A stretch of 64,000 nucleotides of DNA from Engraulis encrasicolus (taxonomy: Eukaryota > Chordata > Actinopteri > Clupeiformes > Engraulidae): assembly GCF_034702125.1 (NCBI RefSeq), contig NC_085880.1, forward strand, positions 40,279,499 to 40,343,498, written 5' to 3'. Shown piece by piece: positions 12,321 to 33,835 of this stretch. A program made the translations under genes and the position numbers. Numbering within the stretch: the stretch's first letter is position 1; every line of letters begins with the position of its first letter. The notes beneath the pieces were generated by a model, which worked only from the letters and a program-made list of their open reading frames with translations, was not told the origin of the DNA and made no database searches.

Positions 12321-13468
12321 GTTTAATATGTTCCATTTTTTTATTACATTTGTAACAGTAACGTGTGCAACAAATCATGTGTTTAAGCCCATACCAGGCC
12401 TGATTACAAGATTAGGTTTTATTCCTTTTACATACATGAAATAATTCCACAATCTAAATTTGAAATACATAAAGTTTACAGTACAGTCATTTCTAAACAG
12501 AGACACAGTCTCGCATTAAGCCACACTTTTAACATGTATGTATTGTATGTTTGGGCGCATCCCTTTTGTTGCTTCACGCGCCTTCTGATGGAGGGTAGAC
12601 TTGTGATTTTTCAGTTGTATGCTGCATTTCCAGGATTCATCAGCAAAATAAAACAAAACAAACAAAACAAAATCGGTGCCAAGAGCCGCCTCATGCCATG
12701 AAGAATATGGAGCATATCAGTATGCATGTTTGTTTCAGCGCCAACTACTGTTACTCCAAAAAATAAAATTGAAAAACTAAAAAAAGAGAGGACAGCCCCG
12801 GCTGGCTTGGAACTGTTTCCCCATGAGTGTTGACACCCCAGAGAAATGCTTGTGTATCAAGGACATGATCACAGAATGATCAAGGCAATATGTGTGCAGA
12901 TCAGTAAGCAAAAAAAAACATTGCAGAGGATTTCTCCGCTATAAGTAAAAGAGACAGACACCAGACTGTAGCTCATGTCTGATTCTCAAGCCAACTGCTA
13001 ATATCAGAAGTAACAGGGCAATGGGCATTTTCAAGAACGGTTTCCAAAGGGATAATTTTCTTGAGGATGACTTTAAAACGTGGATAGTACTCATAAAACT
13101 AAAACAAAACCAGCTGATGAGGTTTAATGAATAAGATGCACATCACAAGAGGCCAATTCTTTTTATTGTTGATGGGACACCTCATAGACATGAATGAATC
13201 CAAACATCTCTTCAACAAAACAAACAGAAATTTGCCAAATGCCATTTTGGCTGTGGGTTGCTTCAAGATACTGAGGCATTCAATCAAACTTTGGTAAGAC
13301 CATACTAATATATTATGAACACAGTTCTTTGCTACCGTACATGATCACATCGACATTGATTGTTCTACATGCTCAACTGCGTGTGGAATCATGGTGGATC
13401 CATCGGTGGCCCCTACTGGCCCTTTGGGGAACAAATACAGATGAAGACACAAAGCTTAACATCTGGGG

Positions 13469-13606
13469 CCTATATTACAAAGCTGGTTCAGGAGTACACC
13501 AGGTGAAGTTAAGAAGTTATGAGGACTCCAGGCTCTCCTATTAGATGATTTACCTCTTAACTTTAACCTGGTTTACTCCTGAGTCAGCTTTGTAGTGTAG
13601 ACCTCT
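13469..13606. mobile_element. Fold-back MITE (GGGCCTATATTACAAAGCTGG family)
   Basis: Left arm GGCCTATATTACAAAGCTGG then TTCAGGAGTACACCAGGT; right arm ACCTGGTTTACTCCTGAGTC then AGCTTTGTAGTGTAGACC. The core TCCTATTAGATGATTTACC is shared with the copies at 571-985, 16350-16532 and 21065-21172. Confidence 0.75.
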
Positions 13607-13944
13607 GCAATGACATCTGAGCTATTGCTGCACCACCTTGTGAACAGAACCCTCCAATGCAAAGACGGTATACAACGAAGGCGCCATAATCATGAAGACA
13701 GGTCGGGCCGGGGGACCGTGTCTTGAACGAAACAGCACTTCTCTAGTTTGCTTAGCACTATGAACCTGTGTGACGTGAACGTTAACTTGTCCAAACGCAC
13801 AAAGTCGAGAAAAATTAATGAGGAGAGGAGAACTGAAATCAGCCATTCATATTGCACCATTACAGGGGGCGGGGCCTCTTCATATCATGACATGAGCACA
13901 GGCAACCAGTTAGAGATCACATGATACTATGGTCAGTAGTAGGT

Positions 13945-14179
13945 GGGTCAAAGACGTGCAAAATGGCATTGTCATTCAGTGTAACGGATACCTTCTGCTG
14001 ACTGTAACGGTAAAAAAAACATGATTTTTAAATTGTTTCAAGTGAATGGATTACAGCCGAGGCTTTCATGAATTCCCTGGAAAATAAATAAATAAAAAGA
14101 GTCATGTTTTTTACAGTTACAGTCAGCAGAAGATATCCGTTACACTGAATGACAATTTCATTTTGCACGTCTTTGACCC
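13945..14179. mobile_element. Fold-back element with about 80-bp inverted arms
   Basis: The left arm (13945 to about 14030) runs GGGTCAAAGACGTGCAAAAT, then CATTCAGTGTAACGGATA, then CTTCTGCTGACTGTAAC. The right arm (about 14100-14179) is its inverted copy with few mismatches. An AT-rich spacer with (AAAT)n separates the arms. If transcribed in the fbxo28 3' UTR it would form a long hairpin. Confidence 0.8.
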
Positions 14180-14719
14180 AGTTGATCGTTTTTTTATTGT
14201 TTAAACTTGGAGCAAGATACCAGGAATGAGGTCATTTTATGTGTGCACTTCGTAGCTTTCAAGCTCATTCAATCATAGACCTACATAGATGTAGGTTTCC
14301 CAATATGTAACTGGATCTTTTTGTTGTTGTTGTTCTTTTCAACAGAAGCTCCACGGGATGGACCCTTTAGCTTAAATCAAATTTAAATGACCTGATTCTT
14401 AAAGAATGTGCAACCAACCAGCCAACCGTAGTGCACGCCAGGCCTCCAGAGTCCTCCTGATCAGATTGGTAAATTTGATTTGTTGGGTATAAATATATAT
14501 ATCTATATACACATGCACACAGACAGGGCACCACAGCCTGTGGTCAACGCTACATATGAGTGCCGACAAGAAGGCACATGACCATCTAGACAACTTCACC
14601 ACGATAAGAGGACCCCACTTATTTTAAATGTGCCTCTCTGAAACAGAGGTTACATACAGCAAATGACTGACAACGCAGGCAGCTCTAACACCCGCTGAGG
14701 ACCTCATCTTAGAACCTGC

Positions 14720-15025
14720 GATCCAGGGGTGCAACTCCAATATGCACACTCCCGTCCTCCACTCGTGCTTGTGGCCTCACGCCGCCCCCTAGCCCCTCCT
14801 CCGTGGAGAAAACAATAAAGTTTCCCAGCTGTCAGCCTAGCCACAACAACTTTTGGGGGACTGTTATTCATTCACCATCCCAATTGCAAATGAGAAAATG
14901 ACATTAGAATTGTGATTTTGCAAGACATTGAATTCATTGTCTGTCGTCAGTGACATCATCATGAGGTCACAAGTAGGCAAGTGAGCAAGGGAGGACGGAA
15001 GTCGGCAGATTGGAATGCACCCCAA
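14720..15025 (+). repeat. Dispersed repeat, copy A
   Basis: Shares about 250-300 bp with 17650-17945, including CAGCCTAGCCACAACAACTT, TTTGGGGGAC and CAGTGACATCATCA. It may be an unnamed transposon family or a local duplication. Confidence 0.7.
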
Positions 15026-15457
15026 AGGGCGTACAGTAGTTACCTCTTCCTCAACACAGCCATGGCACTGCGGACAAACTTTTTCAGTCTTTGTGTGGTG
15101 ATTTCTTCATGCCCCCCCCCCAAACCAAAAACAAACAAAAAAAACAAAAAACAAAAAACAATAATCCAAAAAAAAGAAATTATAGACTTCAACCAGCAAA
15201 CGAGAGAATAGTTGATGTCTGTATGTGCTGTTACATGACCTTGAAAAAGGCCTTAGGGAGTGGTTGACTTTTATTTAAACATGCAAAATGAACTGCAACA
15301 ACCTGGACATTGTCAGTTCGCCATAAATCCACCCCCAACTCATCTCCATATAGCCTCTGTAGCCATGTGGATGAACAAAAAAACCCATAACAAAAAAACA
15401 AAAATGAAACGATGAACCAAAAGCACAAAAAAAAGAGCCGACGCTGCAAATGTCCAC

Positions 15458-25378
<9,921 letters not shown>

Positions 25379-26452
25379 CTTTCTTTTCCATAGAGTTGCC
25401 TCGTCCAGCGTCATCAAAGCTGGTTCACAGAGAGCCTTCCCAAGGGGAAGCCAAAGCACAGCCCATAGACTTCCTTGAAGAATCTGTGGCCAAAGTCCCA
25501 AAAATGGGTTGAACCTGACCTGACTTCTTCTTACTTTTTATTTGTGTTTTTTAAGGTGTATTCCTAAGAACCAATAATTGGAGGGCATAGGCTACCACTC
25601 CTTTTCGACAGAAAAGTCTGGAGGGGAAAAAATCTGAACCTCTAAGTGGCTTAGGCCAAAGCTGTCAATTACATTGCACTGCACTTAGCTTAGGCCTACC
25701 CTTTTGGGCAACTTACAGTTATTATGACCAGGGTATTGGTTATAGTCCCTAGAGAGCAATGCAGGGTTAGGTGCCTTGCTCAAGGGCACTTCAGCCATGG
25801 ATGGAGGTGTAGGCTATAGGGAGAAGTACAGTGGGATTTGAATCTGTGACCCTCTGATCTTAAGTCCACCGCCCTCATACACAGCTGGTGCATGATTTGC
25901 ACCCTGGGTCACCTCTGCTGCCCTCAGCCCTCTGGTCCTGAACCACCAGACTCACCAACAGCTTCATCCACCACTGGCCATCAGGATGCTGAACTCCCTG
26001 ACACAGCCACATGGCCTTTGGCTTTAGCCATCTGAGTGCTCCTCTGACCAGATCCACACCCCACCGGTTGGGGGGTGATAGTGGAGTTGAGTTGAGTTCA
26101 GAAGTGGTAGGGGAGGATGGCCCAGAGTGAGTGCACTGCAGACTCTTTTTGTCAATAAAGAGGTGGATGGGGTAACAGACTCACTACTTGAAAAAGTGAA
26201 AGTCCATTGGGAAACTCCAGCTCCCATTGTCATTGCAACACAGCACTCCACAGCACACAAGTGAACACTGCACACTACCAAATTGCATTTATGCTAGCCT
26301 GGTAAACCAGCGCCACCTGCTGGACGCTGAAAATTTTTCAGCTGCGGGTGGGTCTGGTATCGAACAATTATTCATTTTGAATCTTGCCCTGAATCTGGCA
26401 AGATGGTAACTAAACCAATCACAACGCAGAGATGTGTTTTGAATCAACGCGG
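25379..26452. other. fbxo28 promoter side and repeat-rich spacer
   Basis: 25379-25500 is probably fbxo28 5' UTR. About 25680-25880 is a fish SINE-type repeat (GGTATTGGTTATAGTCCCTA, TGCCTTGCTCAAGGGCACTTC). About 25905-26015 in the plus frame gives TTRLTNSFIHH-like residues, a small L2/CR1-type LINE relic. About 26190-26290 is a reversed fragment of the SINE at 49434-49752. Confidence 0.5.
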
Positions 26453-26467
26453 GCGGGGCAGAGGGTT

Positions 26468-27348
26468 TTTTTTTTTTTTTTTATTTTTTTAATTGCAATA
26501 AAGAGGATGACAAAGACATGACATAACAATAAGGCACACAAGGTCAAGTAAACATAGTAAATATGAACAATTTGGATTAGGTTACATTAAACAAGTCTAA
26601 TTAGAAACAAAAAAATAAAATAATAAAATAGACAATAAATAAACAAACAAGAGGAATAAATTAAAGAATATTCAAAAGTCTGTAATTTTTCTTATTGTTG
26701 ACAAGCTTCAGGGAGTTGAGAAGAGAAGACATTTCTAAAATGAAAACTATAAAGAAGGGTTGCATTTTTTTCCACTTTTGTTTATGAATAAAAAACTTGG
26801 CATGTAAAAGGAAGAAATTCACTAAAAATTCAAAAGAAGGGTCATTTGAGTTTTCATAGTAAAAGAAAATGTCTTTAAGACTGAAAACATAAAGGTCTTG
26901 CTGTGAAAAAAGATAAAAACTAAGGTCTGCAAGAAAGCGTTTCACTATGTTACAGTCAAAAAATAAATGTACAAGGGTTTCATCAACATTATTACAAAAA
27001 GAGCAATTTGAACTTAAGTCTGTGTATTTGGAAATAAATACATTTGTGGGGTAAATCTTATGGAGAATTTTGAAATGAGTTTCCTTTATTTTATTCGTAA
27101 TGCAATATTTGTGAGGTAGTAACCAAGCCTTCTTCCAAATGATGTCTTGAACTAAAGGATTCCAAAAAAAATTCCCTCTAGGAGTGATTCTGTCCCTTTG
27201 TTGAAGCGATTTACGTATATGTTTGTTGTCACATTTTTTATCAGTTATGTTAATGCCGTTTAATATGATTTCTGAGGAGAGTGGAGTAAAATTGGGTAAA
27301 TTATATGATAGGTGACTTCTAATTAGAAGCGCTAACCCTTGAGGGATT
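26468..27348 (-). mobile_element. 5'-truncated LINE (Tx1/L1-like), recent insertion
   Basis: Minus-strand insertion with a poly(A) tail (T-run near 26466-26482) and a perfect 15-bp target duplication GCGGGGCAGAGGGTT at 26453-26467 and 27349-27363. About 229 codons remain open down to the stop at 26661. They encode the reverse-transcriptase C-terminus with the zf-RVT pattern: HFKILHKIYPTNVFISKY, then CSFCNNVDETLVHLFFDC. The frame runs on past the element boundary into host DNA, so the upstream Met at 27542 is not the element's start. The perfect duplication and open frame indicate a young copy. Confidence 0.85.
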
Positions 27349-27436
27349 GCGGGGCAGAGGGTTCTGGGGCGGGGTTTTGAGGGAGTGACGACATAGCAGT
27401 GAGACGCTGGGCAGTGGAGAAAGCACAACAAGAAAG

Positions 27437-28689
27437 ATGGCGGCAATGGAACAGCGCTCGTTTGATGCATTGGCATCAGTTTTGGAAGAATTAGACTTGG
27501 GGTTTTCGTTAAAACGTGAGCAAGAGGAGGCTCTACGTTCATTCATCTTTAAGAAGGACGTTTTCGCCGTGTTACCGACAGGCTATGGCAAAAGTCTTAT
27601 CTACCAGTTAACTCCACTGGTAGCCGAAATGATGGGGCTCTTTGAAAACCCGATGGTAGTACCGGTAGTCGTCTCGCCCTTGTTAGCCCTAATGGTAGAA
27701 GAAGGAGGCGAGCAATTTTGGACTCACTGCCATGCAACTGGGCGTCGATAACCCAGCAAACATATGTCGTCAGTGCCAGTTGGTCTTCGGAGCAGTCAGG
27801 AGGCATGGCTTTTGCTGAACGCGACGTGTTGTCTTCCAAGACAAGGTCCTCGGAGTGGACGAGGTTCACCTCATATAATGGTAAGTGGCATGCTCTTAAC
27901 AACGTCAGGGTGTGTGTAAAGTATATTCCTAAAAGATGACGGTAATGATTTGGTAAACGCTTCACCCTGTTGCCATTGTAACAGATAGACTGTCGCCCCG
28001 GACGTCTCCCTTTTTAATCTCAGTTTACAGTCTTTAATGTTGACTATCTAAACAAAGTCTGTGGTCGTAAGATTGAAGTTTACATGGACGTTGTGCGAGA
28101 TGAGCGTGGGGCTGATTGACTGGGGAAACGGCTGTGTACGGCGGCTAGAGGAGACACTGCGTCTTAAGTTAAATGTATTACACTTTGGAAATTAGTACTG
28201 CACTTCGACGAGGCCAGCATGGCGTCGCACTAAAATAACATCGATGTTATGGAGCTAATAGTGCCATACCGGTGGAGTGATCTACACTAGAATCACACTG
28301 ATACCGTGTATTCAGACAGTTAATACACCAACGAAAACACTTCAACGTAAACCAACGAAAACACTTCTGAGACTCATTCTTGTGCGTGATTGTATTCTCA
28401 AACACTTCAGTGCGGTGAGCATTCCGAGAAACCATCTCCAGTCAATCGAGCCCCTCGATGATCTCTCACAACGCACTTGCTCAATTATGTTGAATTAATT
28501 GTTCCGGTGATGTGGAAATAACACTAAGAAGCTAGTTTATATGGACTTAATTGCTTTGTGATTGAAGAATAACGTACTGATTTTCCACAGGGGGAAACGT
28601 GACAAAGGGAAGGCCTTCAGGTATTGTTTTGGCAAGCTAGGAGAACACATCTGACAGACAAAAAGGTTTCATCAAAGACACACAGACAG
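27437..28689 (+). pseudogene. RecQ-like DNA helicase, broken 5' part
   Basis: Starts ATGGCGGCAATGG in good Kozak context. Residues 1-100 show a Q-motif-like lead, the Walker A motif AVLPTGYGKSLIYQL, and motif Ia PVVVSPLLALM. A frame change near 27705 moves the homology to another frame (SNFGLTAMQLG, NPANICRQCQLVFG). A further shift precedes a DEAH-type motif LGVDEVHLI, followed by a kept splice donor ATGGTAAGT at about 27878. A next exon at about 28591-28689 gives GKRDKGKAFRYCFGKLGE followed by an in-frame stop. At least two frameshifts and the stop argue for a pseudogene. Related multi-copy RecQ-like genes in fish are known to me only in general terms, so the exact family is unsure. A LINE sits about 90 bp upstream. 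Confidence 0.7.
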
Positions 28690-31558
28690 GTAAGCTAGTT
28701 CTATCATCTGTGGAAAGATGTCTTGGTTGTACTTTATCATAGCCAAATGTTGTGTTTGAGTTAAGGACTGTTCCCCACCCCATCTGAGTTATTGAGGGGT
28801 TGGTCTGTGTTAACAATATCCAGCAGTCTATTAGGCCTACAATCTGTTGTCACAAGTTAACACACTGATTGTAATAGGTAGTGTGAATGTTAATGAGGAT
28901 CATGTCTGTGTGCTTGATCTTAACAATATGCAACTGTACCAGTTCACCAGCGAAAATATAGGCTACTGTTTGTCTGCCAGCTACATTCTTTTTTTTCTTT
29001 TGTGCAAGCTCCTGAAGTAAAGGACCTACACAGGACCTTCATATCAAGGACATTGACTGTGTGGATCTCGAGGTGCAGTTACCCAAAAGTTGCTACCCAC
29101 GGAATACCAGGTTTTGAGGGATCCTGCCAGAGCAGAGAATCAACAGTAAGTCATATCTTAACTTCACACAAATACACATACAAGGGTGTGCCCAACACAC
29201 ATGTACTTTATAATATATTATTTTCTAAGTAATGAGACAAATTGAGGAATACATATTGGCCTGGTTCAGTCAAGTGGAGTTGTCTGTTTCAAGCTACAGG
29301 TGTTTGCAAGGCAATTTATTATTTGTCGAAATTAAGGCAAATTTCATACATGTGTGTGACCATTCATCTTGCCACCTGTATTATTTTGTAGTAGGAAGGC
29401 AGAAGTCTTATGGCAGTGTGATGCTAAAGTAATGCTTACAGTAATTTAAAGAGTATAGTTTACCTTCCTTAAAGCAATGTTTGGATATATGCCTTGCTCA
29501 AGGACACTTTAGGCATGGATGGAGGTGTATGCAGTGGTCAGAGATTTGAGTCAGCAACCCTAGTCTGATCTTAAGACCACCTCACTAATCATTATGCCAC
29601 ACTGCCCACCATGTTAACAAACTACAATATCAAGCCCCCCTTTGCCGGTATTCATGACTCATGATTTTTTCTGTTTGATTTGTTGTTATTGACAGGATAC
29701 ATTGAAGAGGAGACTCCGACATGACCGCCGGCATCTTGTGTTATTCACCCCCACCACTTGTAATACTGAATGCCTGAATTGTTGTTTGCTGCTCAGACTT
29801 TGTCAACAGATATGGTCTTCGACATGTTACCCTTAGGTGTGGAAACAGATTGTGACAGTCCAGCAAAATGAGCCAGACAGATAGTAACACTGAAAAAGGA
29901 CAACGTTGTTCCCATGGCCTCCCACTGCAGAAGACTACAGACGTTCAGTGAAGCACAAACAGCTGTTCCTCTTGTACTTAATAATTTAGTCAGCTGGATT
30001 CTAGGTGCCACTAAGGAGCCAACAGTGGATAATTTTGTCAACATTTCAATGGCATACATTAAAAGGGCAGCCTGTAATTGTTTGCCTTGCCTCCATCTTC
30101 CTTGCCACCAAGGGGTTGTAGACTGATGCCCTAGTCCTCCTGTTTAGGTACAACCATGCAGTTAGGCCAGTCTATTGAAGCATATACTTATGACTGTTTG
30201 TATGAGTTGTGTATCTAGTAATGGATAAATTACCACATGAATAACTGCATATTCATTATATTGATGATTATAATGGCTTCCATTATTGATTAAAAAGGGA
30301 TCTACCACCACTTGCATTATTGTTTTGTTATAAATGAAGCACTGTTAGGAATCCAGGAAGACGGATGCAGAGGCACTCAAGGTTGCATTTTTTTTTTTTT
30401 TTTAACTTTATTTGGCTACAATGCCTCAGCATCTGTCTTCCTGGACCAAGTTTGACAGCCCCTACACTGATGAGCACCAAGGAAAAAAGGTGAAGACCCA
30501 GAAGCACTCCAATTACCTGCTTGTGTTTGATAATGTTAGGATCCATTTATCCCACTTTAAATGCATGAATATCACTGAAAATTGGAATTGTTTCCATTTA
30601 TTTATTTATTTTTAAAAATGTATATATCATGAAAGGTAACTTGCATTGCCTTTTGAAGCACAGTTTAACAGTTGGACCACTTTGTATAGCCTATATGAAC
30701 GATCATTATTGATCTTGGATATTATTGATATTGTAGGCCTATTTCTATTTGGGCTCATGTCTTTGCCTTTGGCACCCTCATGCATTATTGTTCTTCAAGA
30801 TAGAAATTAATCACGGTCATTCTTAACTGTTAAGAATCAATCTGTCTTCCTTAGAGATATATATATTATAAAAACCTTAGTTTAGTACAATTTGTGGAAC
30901 GCAAGAGGACTGATAGCTGTCCAAATCGGCAACGTGATTGGTTTAGCGCGGTCACGTGGTGTATCGTGTCTCCTCATTCAGCTAAGGAAATATTCCTTCT
31001 GTAAACGTCTATACCCTTGGATGTTTTCACGATCCGAACCTCTCTGAAGTGAAACATAGTGTAGCGTTTGGTAGCCAGGGAACACACAGGATGTAGACAG
31101 AAGTGTCCGTTTAATGGAGACAGTTGGCCACAGCCACGCCACATAAAAATCATGAACAAGTAGGCCTACACTGCTTACCAGTAACCCAACTGTAGCACAG
31201 CTGCTACGTAGATCTCTCACAGTAAACAGAGAGAACTCCCCGCTCCCCTTATTCGAACCCCAACAGTGCCTCGCACCCACCAAACCATAGAACAGAATCA
31301 TAATATTAGAACCGATGCGTACACAACTTAAGTAACCCCCCAGACTCGCTACAATAGTTTTGGTCAGTTCATCATCTTATGGGCATCGTGTTCGGATGCT
31401 GTGGAGCGAGAATGAACGAAAATTGAGGTGACCTGACGGCCTATAAATACAGGAAGATCTCTTTCAAGTATGTTTAACACCGTGGGCTTCCTCGATGCAT
31501 GCGAGACGTTCGCTGAAACCGACAAAGCTGAAGTTGAACTTTGGAACAGTTTTGTGTA
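28690..31558. other. Downstream of the RecQ-like fragment, mostly unassigned
   Basis: Exon-like pieces at about 29009-29142 and 29697-30125 have plausible splice edges but no domain I recognise; they may be further exons of the broken helicase gene. About 29480-29610 is a fish SINE-tail repeat (GCCTTGCTCAAGGACACTTT). A T-run lies at 30389-30404. 30130-31558 holds nothing recognised. Confidence 0.3.
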
Positions 31559-33288
31559 CAACCCCTGGCAAAAAGTATGGAATCACCAGTCTTGGATGAG
31601 CACTCAGTCAGACATTTCACTCTGCAGAACAAGTTCAGATCAAAAACATGATACAACAGTTAAGTCATTCCAAAGTGCAACTTGTTGGCTTCCAGAAACA
31701 CTCAAAGAATTGAAGCAAAACATTGTGGAAGTCAGAAAATTTTACTTTTATTGAGAGAACACAGGGAAAAAATAAGGAATCACTCAATTCTGAGGAAAAA
31801 AATATGGAATCATCAAAAACAGACCAACAAAAGAACCTTCAAAACTCATAACTAGTACTTAGTTGCACCACCTTTGGCTTTTATAACTGCTTGCAGTCTC
31901 TGGGGCATGGACTTGATGAGTGACAAGCAGTAATCTTCATCAATTTCTTGCCAACTTTCTTTGATTGCTGTTGCCAGCTCAGCTTTGCAGGTTGGAGTCT
32001 TCTTGTGGACCAGTTTTTTTTTAAATTTTCACCACAGGTTCTCGATGGGATTCAGCTCCGGACTATTTGCAGGCCATGACATTGATTGAATGTGTCTTTC
32101 TGCAAGGAACGCCTTCACTGTCTTTGCCCTATGGCAGGATGCATTGTCATCTTGGAAAATGACTTCCTCATCACCAAACATCTGTTCAATGGAAGGGATA
32201 AAAAAACTGTCCAAAATCTCAATGTAGACTTGTGCATTGATTGAAGAATTGACCACAGTCATCTCCCCAGTGCCTTTGCCTGACATGCAGCCCCAGATCA
32301 TCAGTGATTGTGGAAATTTTGTTGTTTTTTTCAGGCAGTCCTCTTCAAAGACCTCACTGGAACGACACCAAACAAAAGTTCCAGCATCATCCCCTTGTCC
32401 GAAGCAGATTCTGGACTCATCACTGAAAATTACTTTCTTCCAGTCATCAGCAGTCCATGATTTCCTCTCCTTTGCCCATTGCAGTCTTGTTCTTTTGTGT
32501 TTTGATGTCAGTGATGGTTTTCTTTTGGCCTTCCTGTATGCAAATCCCATTTCCCTAAGGCGATTTCTGACAGTTCTGTCACACACACTGGCTCCGGCTT
32601 CCTCCCATTTGCGCTTCATTTGGTTGGTAGTGGATTTCCGGTTTTCAAGACATATGGCCTTCAGTCTTTTGTCTTGATATCTTGACGTTTTCCTTGGTCT
32701 CCCAGAACGCTTGGCTTGAATGATCTTGCCATGCTGTTTGAACTTGGTCCAAATCTTCGACACAGCAGATTGAGAACAGCCAACGTCTTTAGCTACCATG
32801 CGTGAAGACTTGCCTTCTTCAAGGAGTTTCACGATTCTCTCTTTTGTTTCCATTGACATTTCTTTTGTTGGAGCCATGGTTCTTGCCACTCCACTTGGTC
32901 CAGCAGATCTCCAAGGTGTGATGACTGCACTGTTTTAACTACAGACTAACGAGCACATCTAATTTGAGGCAGGTGTCCATTTAAGGGGAGGAAATTGACT
33001 GGGTGTGTCCTCATTTTCTACCTCCAATTAGAGTGATTCCAAAATTTTTTCCTCAGTATTGAATGATTCCATATTTCTTTCTCCGTGTTCGCTCATAAAA
33101 GTAACACTTTCTGACTTCCACAATGTTTTTGCTTCAATTCTTTGAGTGTTTCTGGAAGCCAACAAGTTGCACTTTGGAATGACTTAACTTTTGTATCATG
33201 TTTTTGATCTGAACTTGTTCTGCAGAGTGAAATGTCTGACTGAGTGCTCATCCAAGACTGGTGATTCCATACTTTTTGCCAGGGGTTG
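31559..33288 (-). mobile_element. Tc1-family transposon, 1730 bp, long terminal inverted repeats
   Basis: Both ends read CAACCCCTGGCAAAAAGTAT inward and are flanked by TA at 31557-31558 and 33289-33290. The inverted repeats extend roughly 230 bp (about 31559-31790 and 33055-33288) with small differences, long for Tc1 elements and of the IR/DR type. One transposase gene fills the minus strand. Confidence 0.95.
31852..32889 (-). pseudogene. Tc1 transposase with a single premature stop
   Basis: Cut-and-paste DDE transposase. The frame opens at 32889 (MARTMAPTKEMSMETKERIV). It has a paired-type helix-turn-helix N-terminus (VAKDVGCSQSAVSKIW), a GRPRK AT-hook-like linker, and the DD34E catalytic blocks: VIFSDESR, IFQDDNASCH and NSPELNPIENLW. 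Directly after ENLW a TGA at 32029-32031 replaces what is TGG (Trp) in relatives. The same frame then stays open through KTPTCKAELATAI and MPQRLQAVIKAKGG to TAG at 31852-31854, giving 345 codons, a normal family length. The lesion is therefore one base, after all three catalytic residues. Confidence is high for the family and the stop, lower on whether the truncated protein is active. Confidence 0.92.
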
Positions 33289-33619
33289 TAGTGTTGTAGT
33301 ACACCGGCAACTCGCATGTCTTTTTGGCAAAAGCGACAACTAGTCCGACTCCATCTCAAAACGTTAAAGTTATCCACGGTCCTGCTCACAGCTTCACTAC
33401 TTCCCTTGTTTACAGTCCCCTCTCCACCACAGCTGTCTGTCGCGCTTACTACGTCACAGTCAGTTGCGCTGATTGGTCAGAGCGTTGGCCTATTAGCACA
33501 GACATGGTTTGAAAGACAACGGGTTGTGCTCATCAACAATGTTCCGTTTTATCCATTCATCAGAGCCAGACTAAATTAAGGCATCCAATACATTTAGGCT
33601 GGTTTATCAGGCTACATTT

Positions 33620-33835
33620 ATGCCTCACCGTGCAAGGGGGCAGCCCTCAATGGCACCACAAGGGAGCAGTGCAGTGCAGTGGGACCATGCTCAAGGTACA
33701 TCTGTCATGGAGGAGGATGGGGGAGAGCACTGGTTAATTACTCCCCCACCAACCTGGCGGATCGGGAGTCAAACCTGCAACCTTTGGGCTACAAGTCTGA
33801 CACCCTAACCGCTTACCCATGACTGCCCTATGCAT
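33620..33835 (-). mobile_element. tRNA-derived SINE (second family)
   Basis: Reverse-orientation copy of the element at 49434-49752. It shares TTAATTACTCCCCCACCAAC and a reversed B-box GGAGTCAAACCTGCAACCTT. 33291-33619 just before it has no recognised feature. Confidence 0.7.

Larger units (their letters stand above)
12320..15457 (-). other. Possible long 3' UTR / 3' flank of fbxo28
   Basis: Follows the fbxo28 stop. An AATAAA hexamer (minus strand) lies at about 12339-12344, which would give a 3.1-kb 3' UTR; this is inference. The stretch carries a MITE (13469-13606), a fold-back element (13945-14179), a dispersed repeat (14720-15025) and an A/C-rich run at 15111-15180. No coding frame is supported. 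Confidence 0.3.

Noticed and set aside
27349..27542. N-terminal 65 residues of the 293-codon minus-strand frame
   Set aside because: They lie outside the LINE boundary set by the 15-bp target duplication and overlap the helicase first exon on the other strand.
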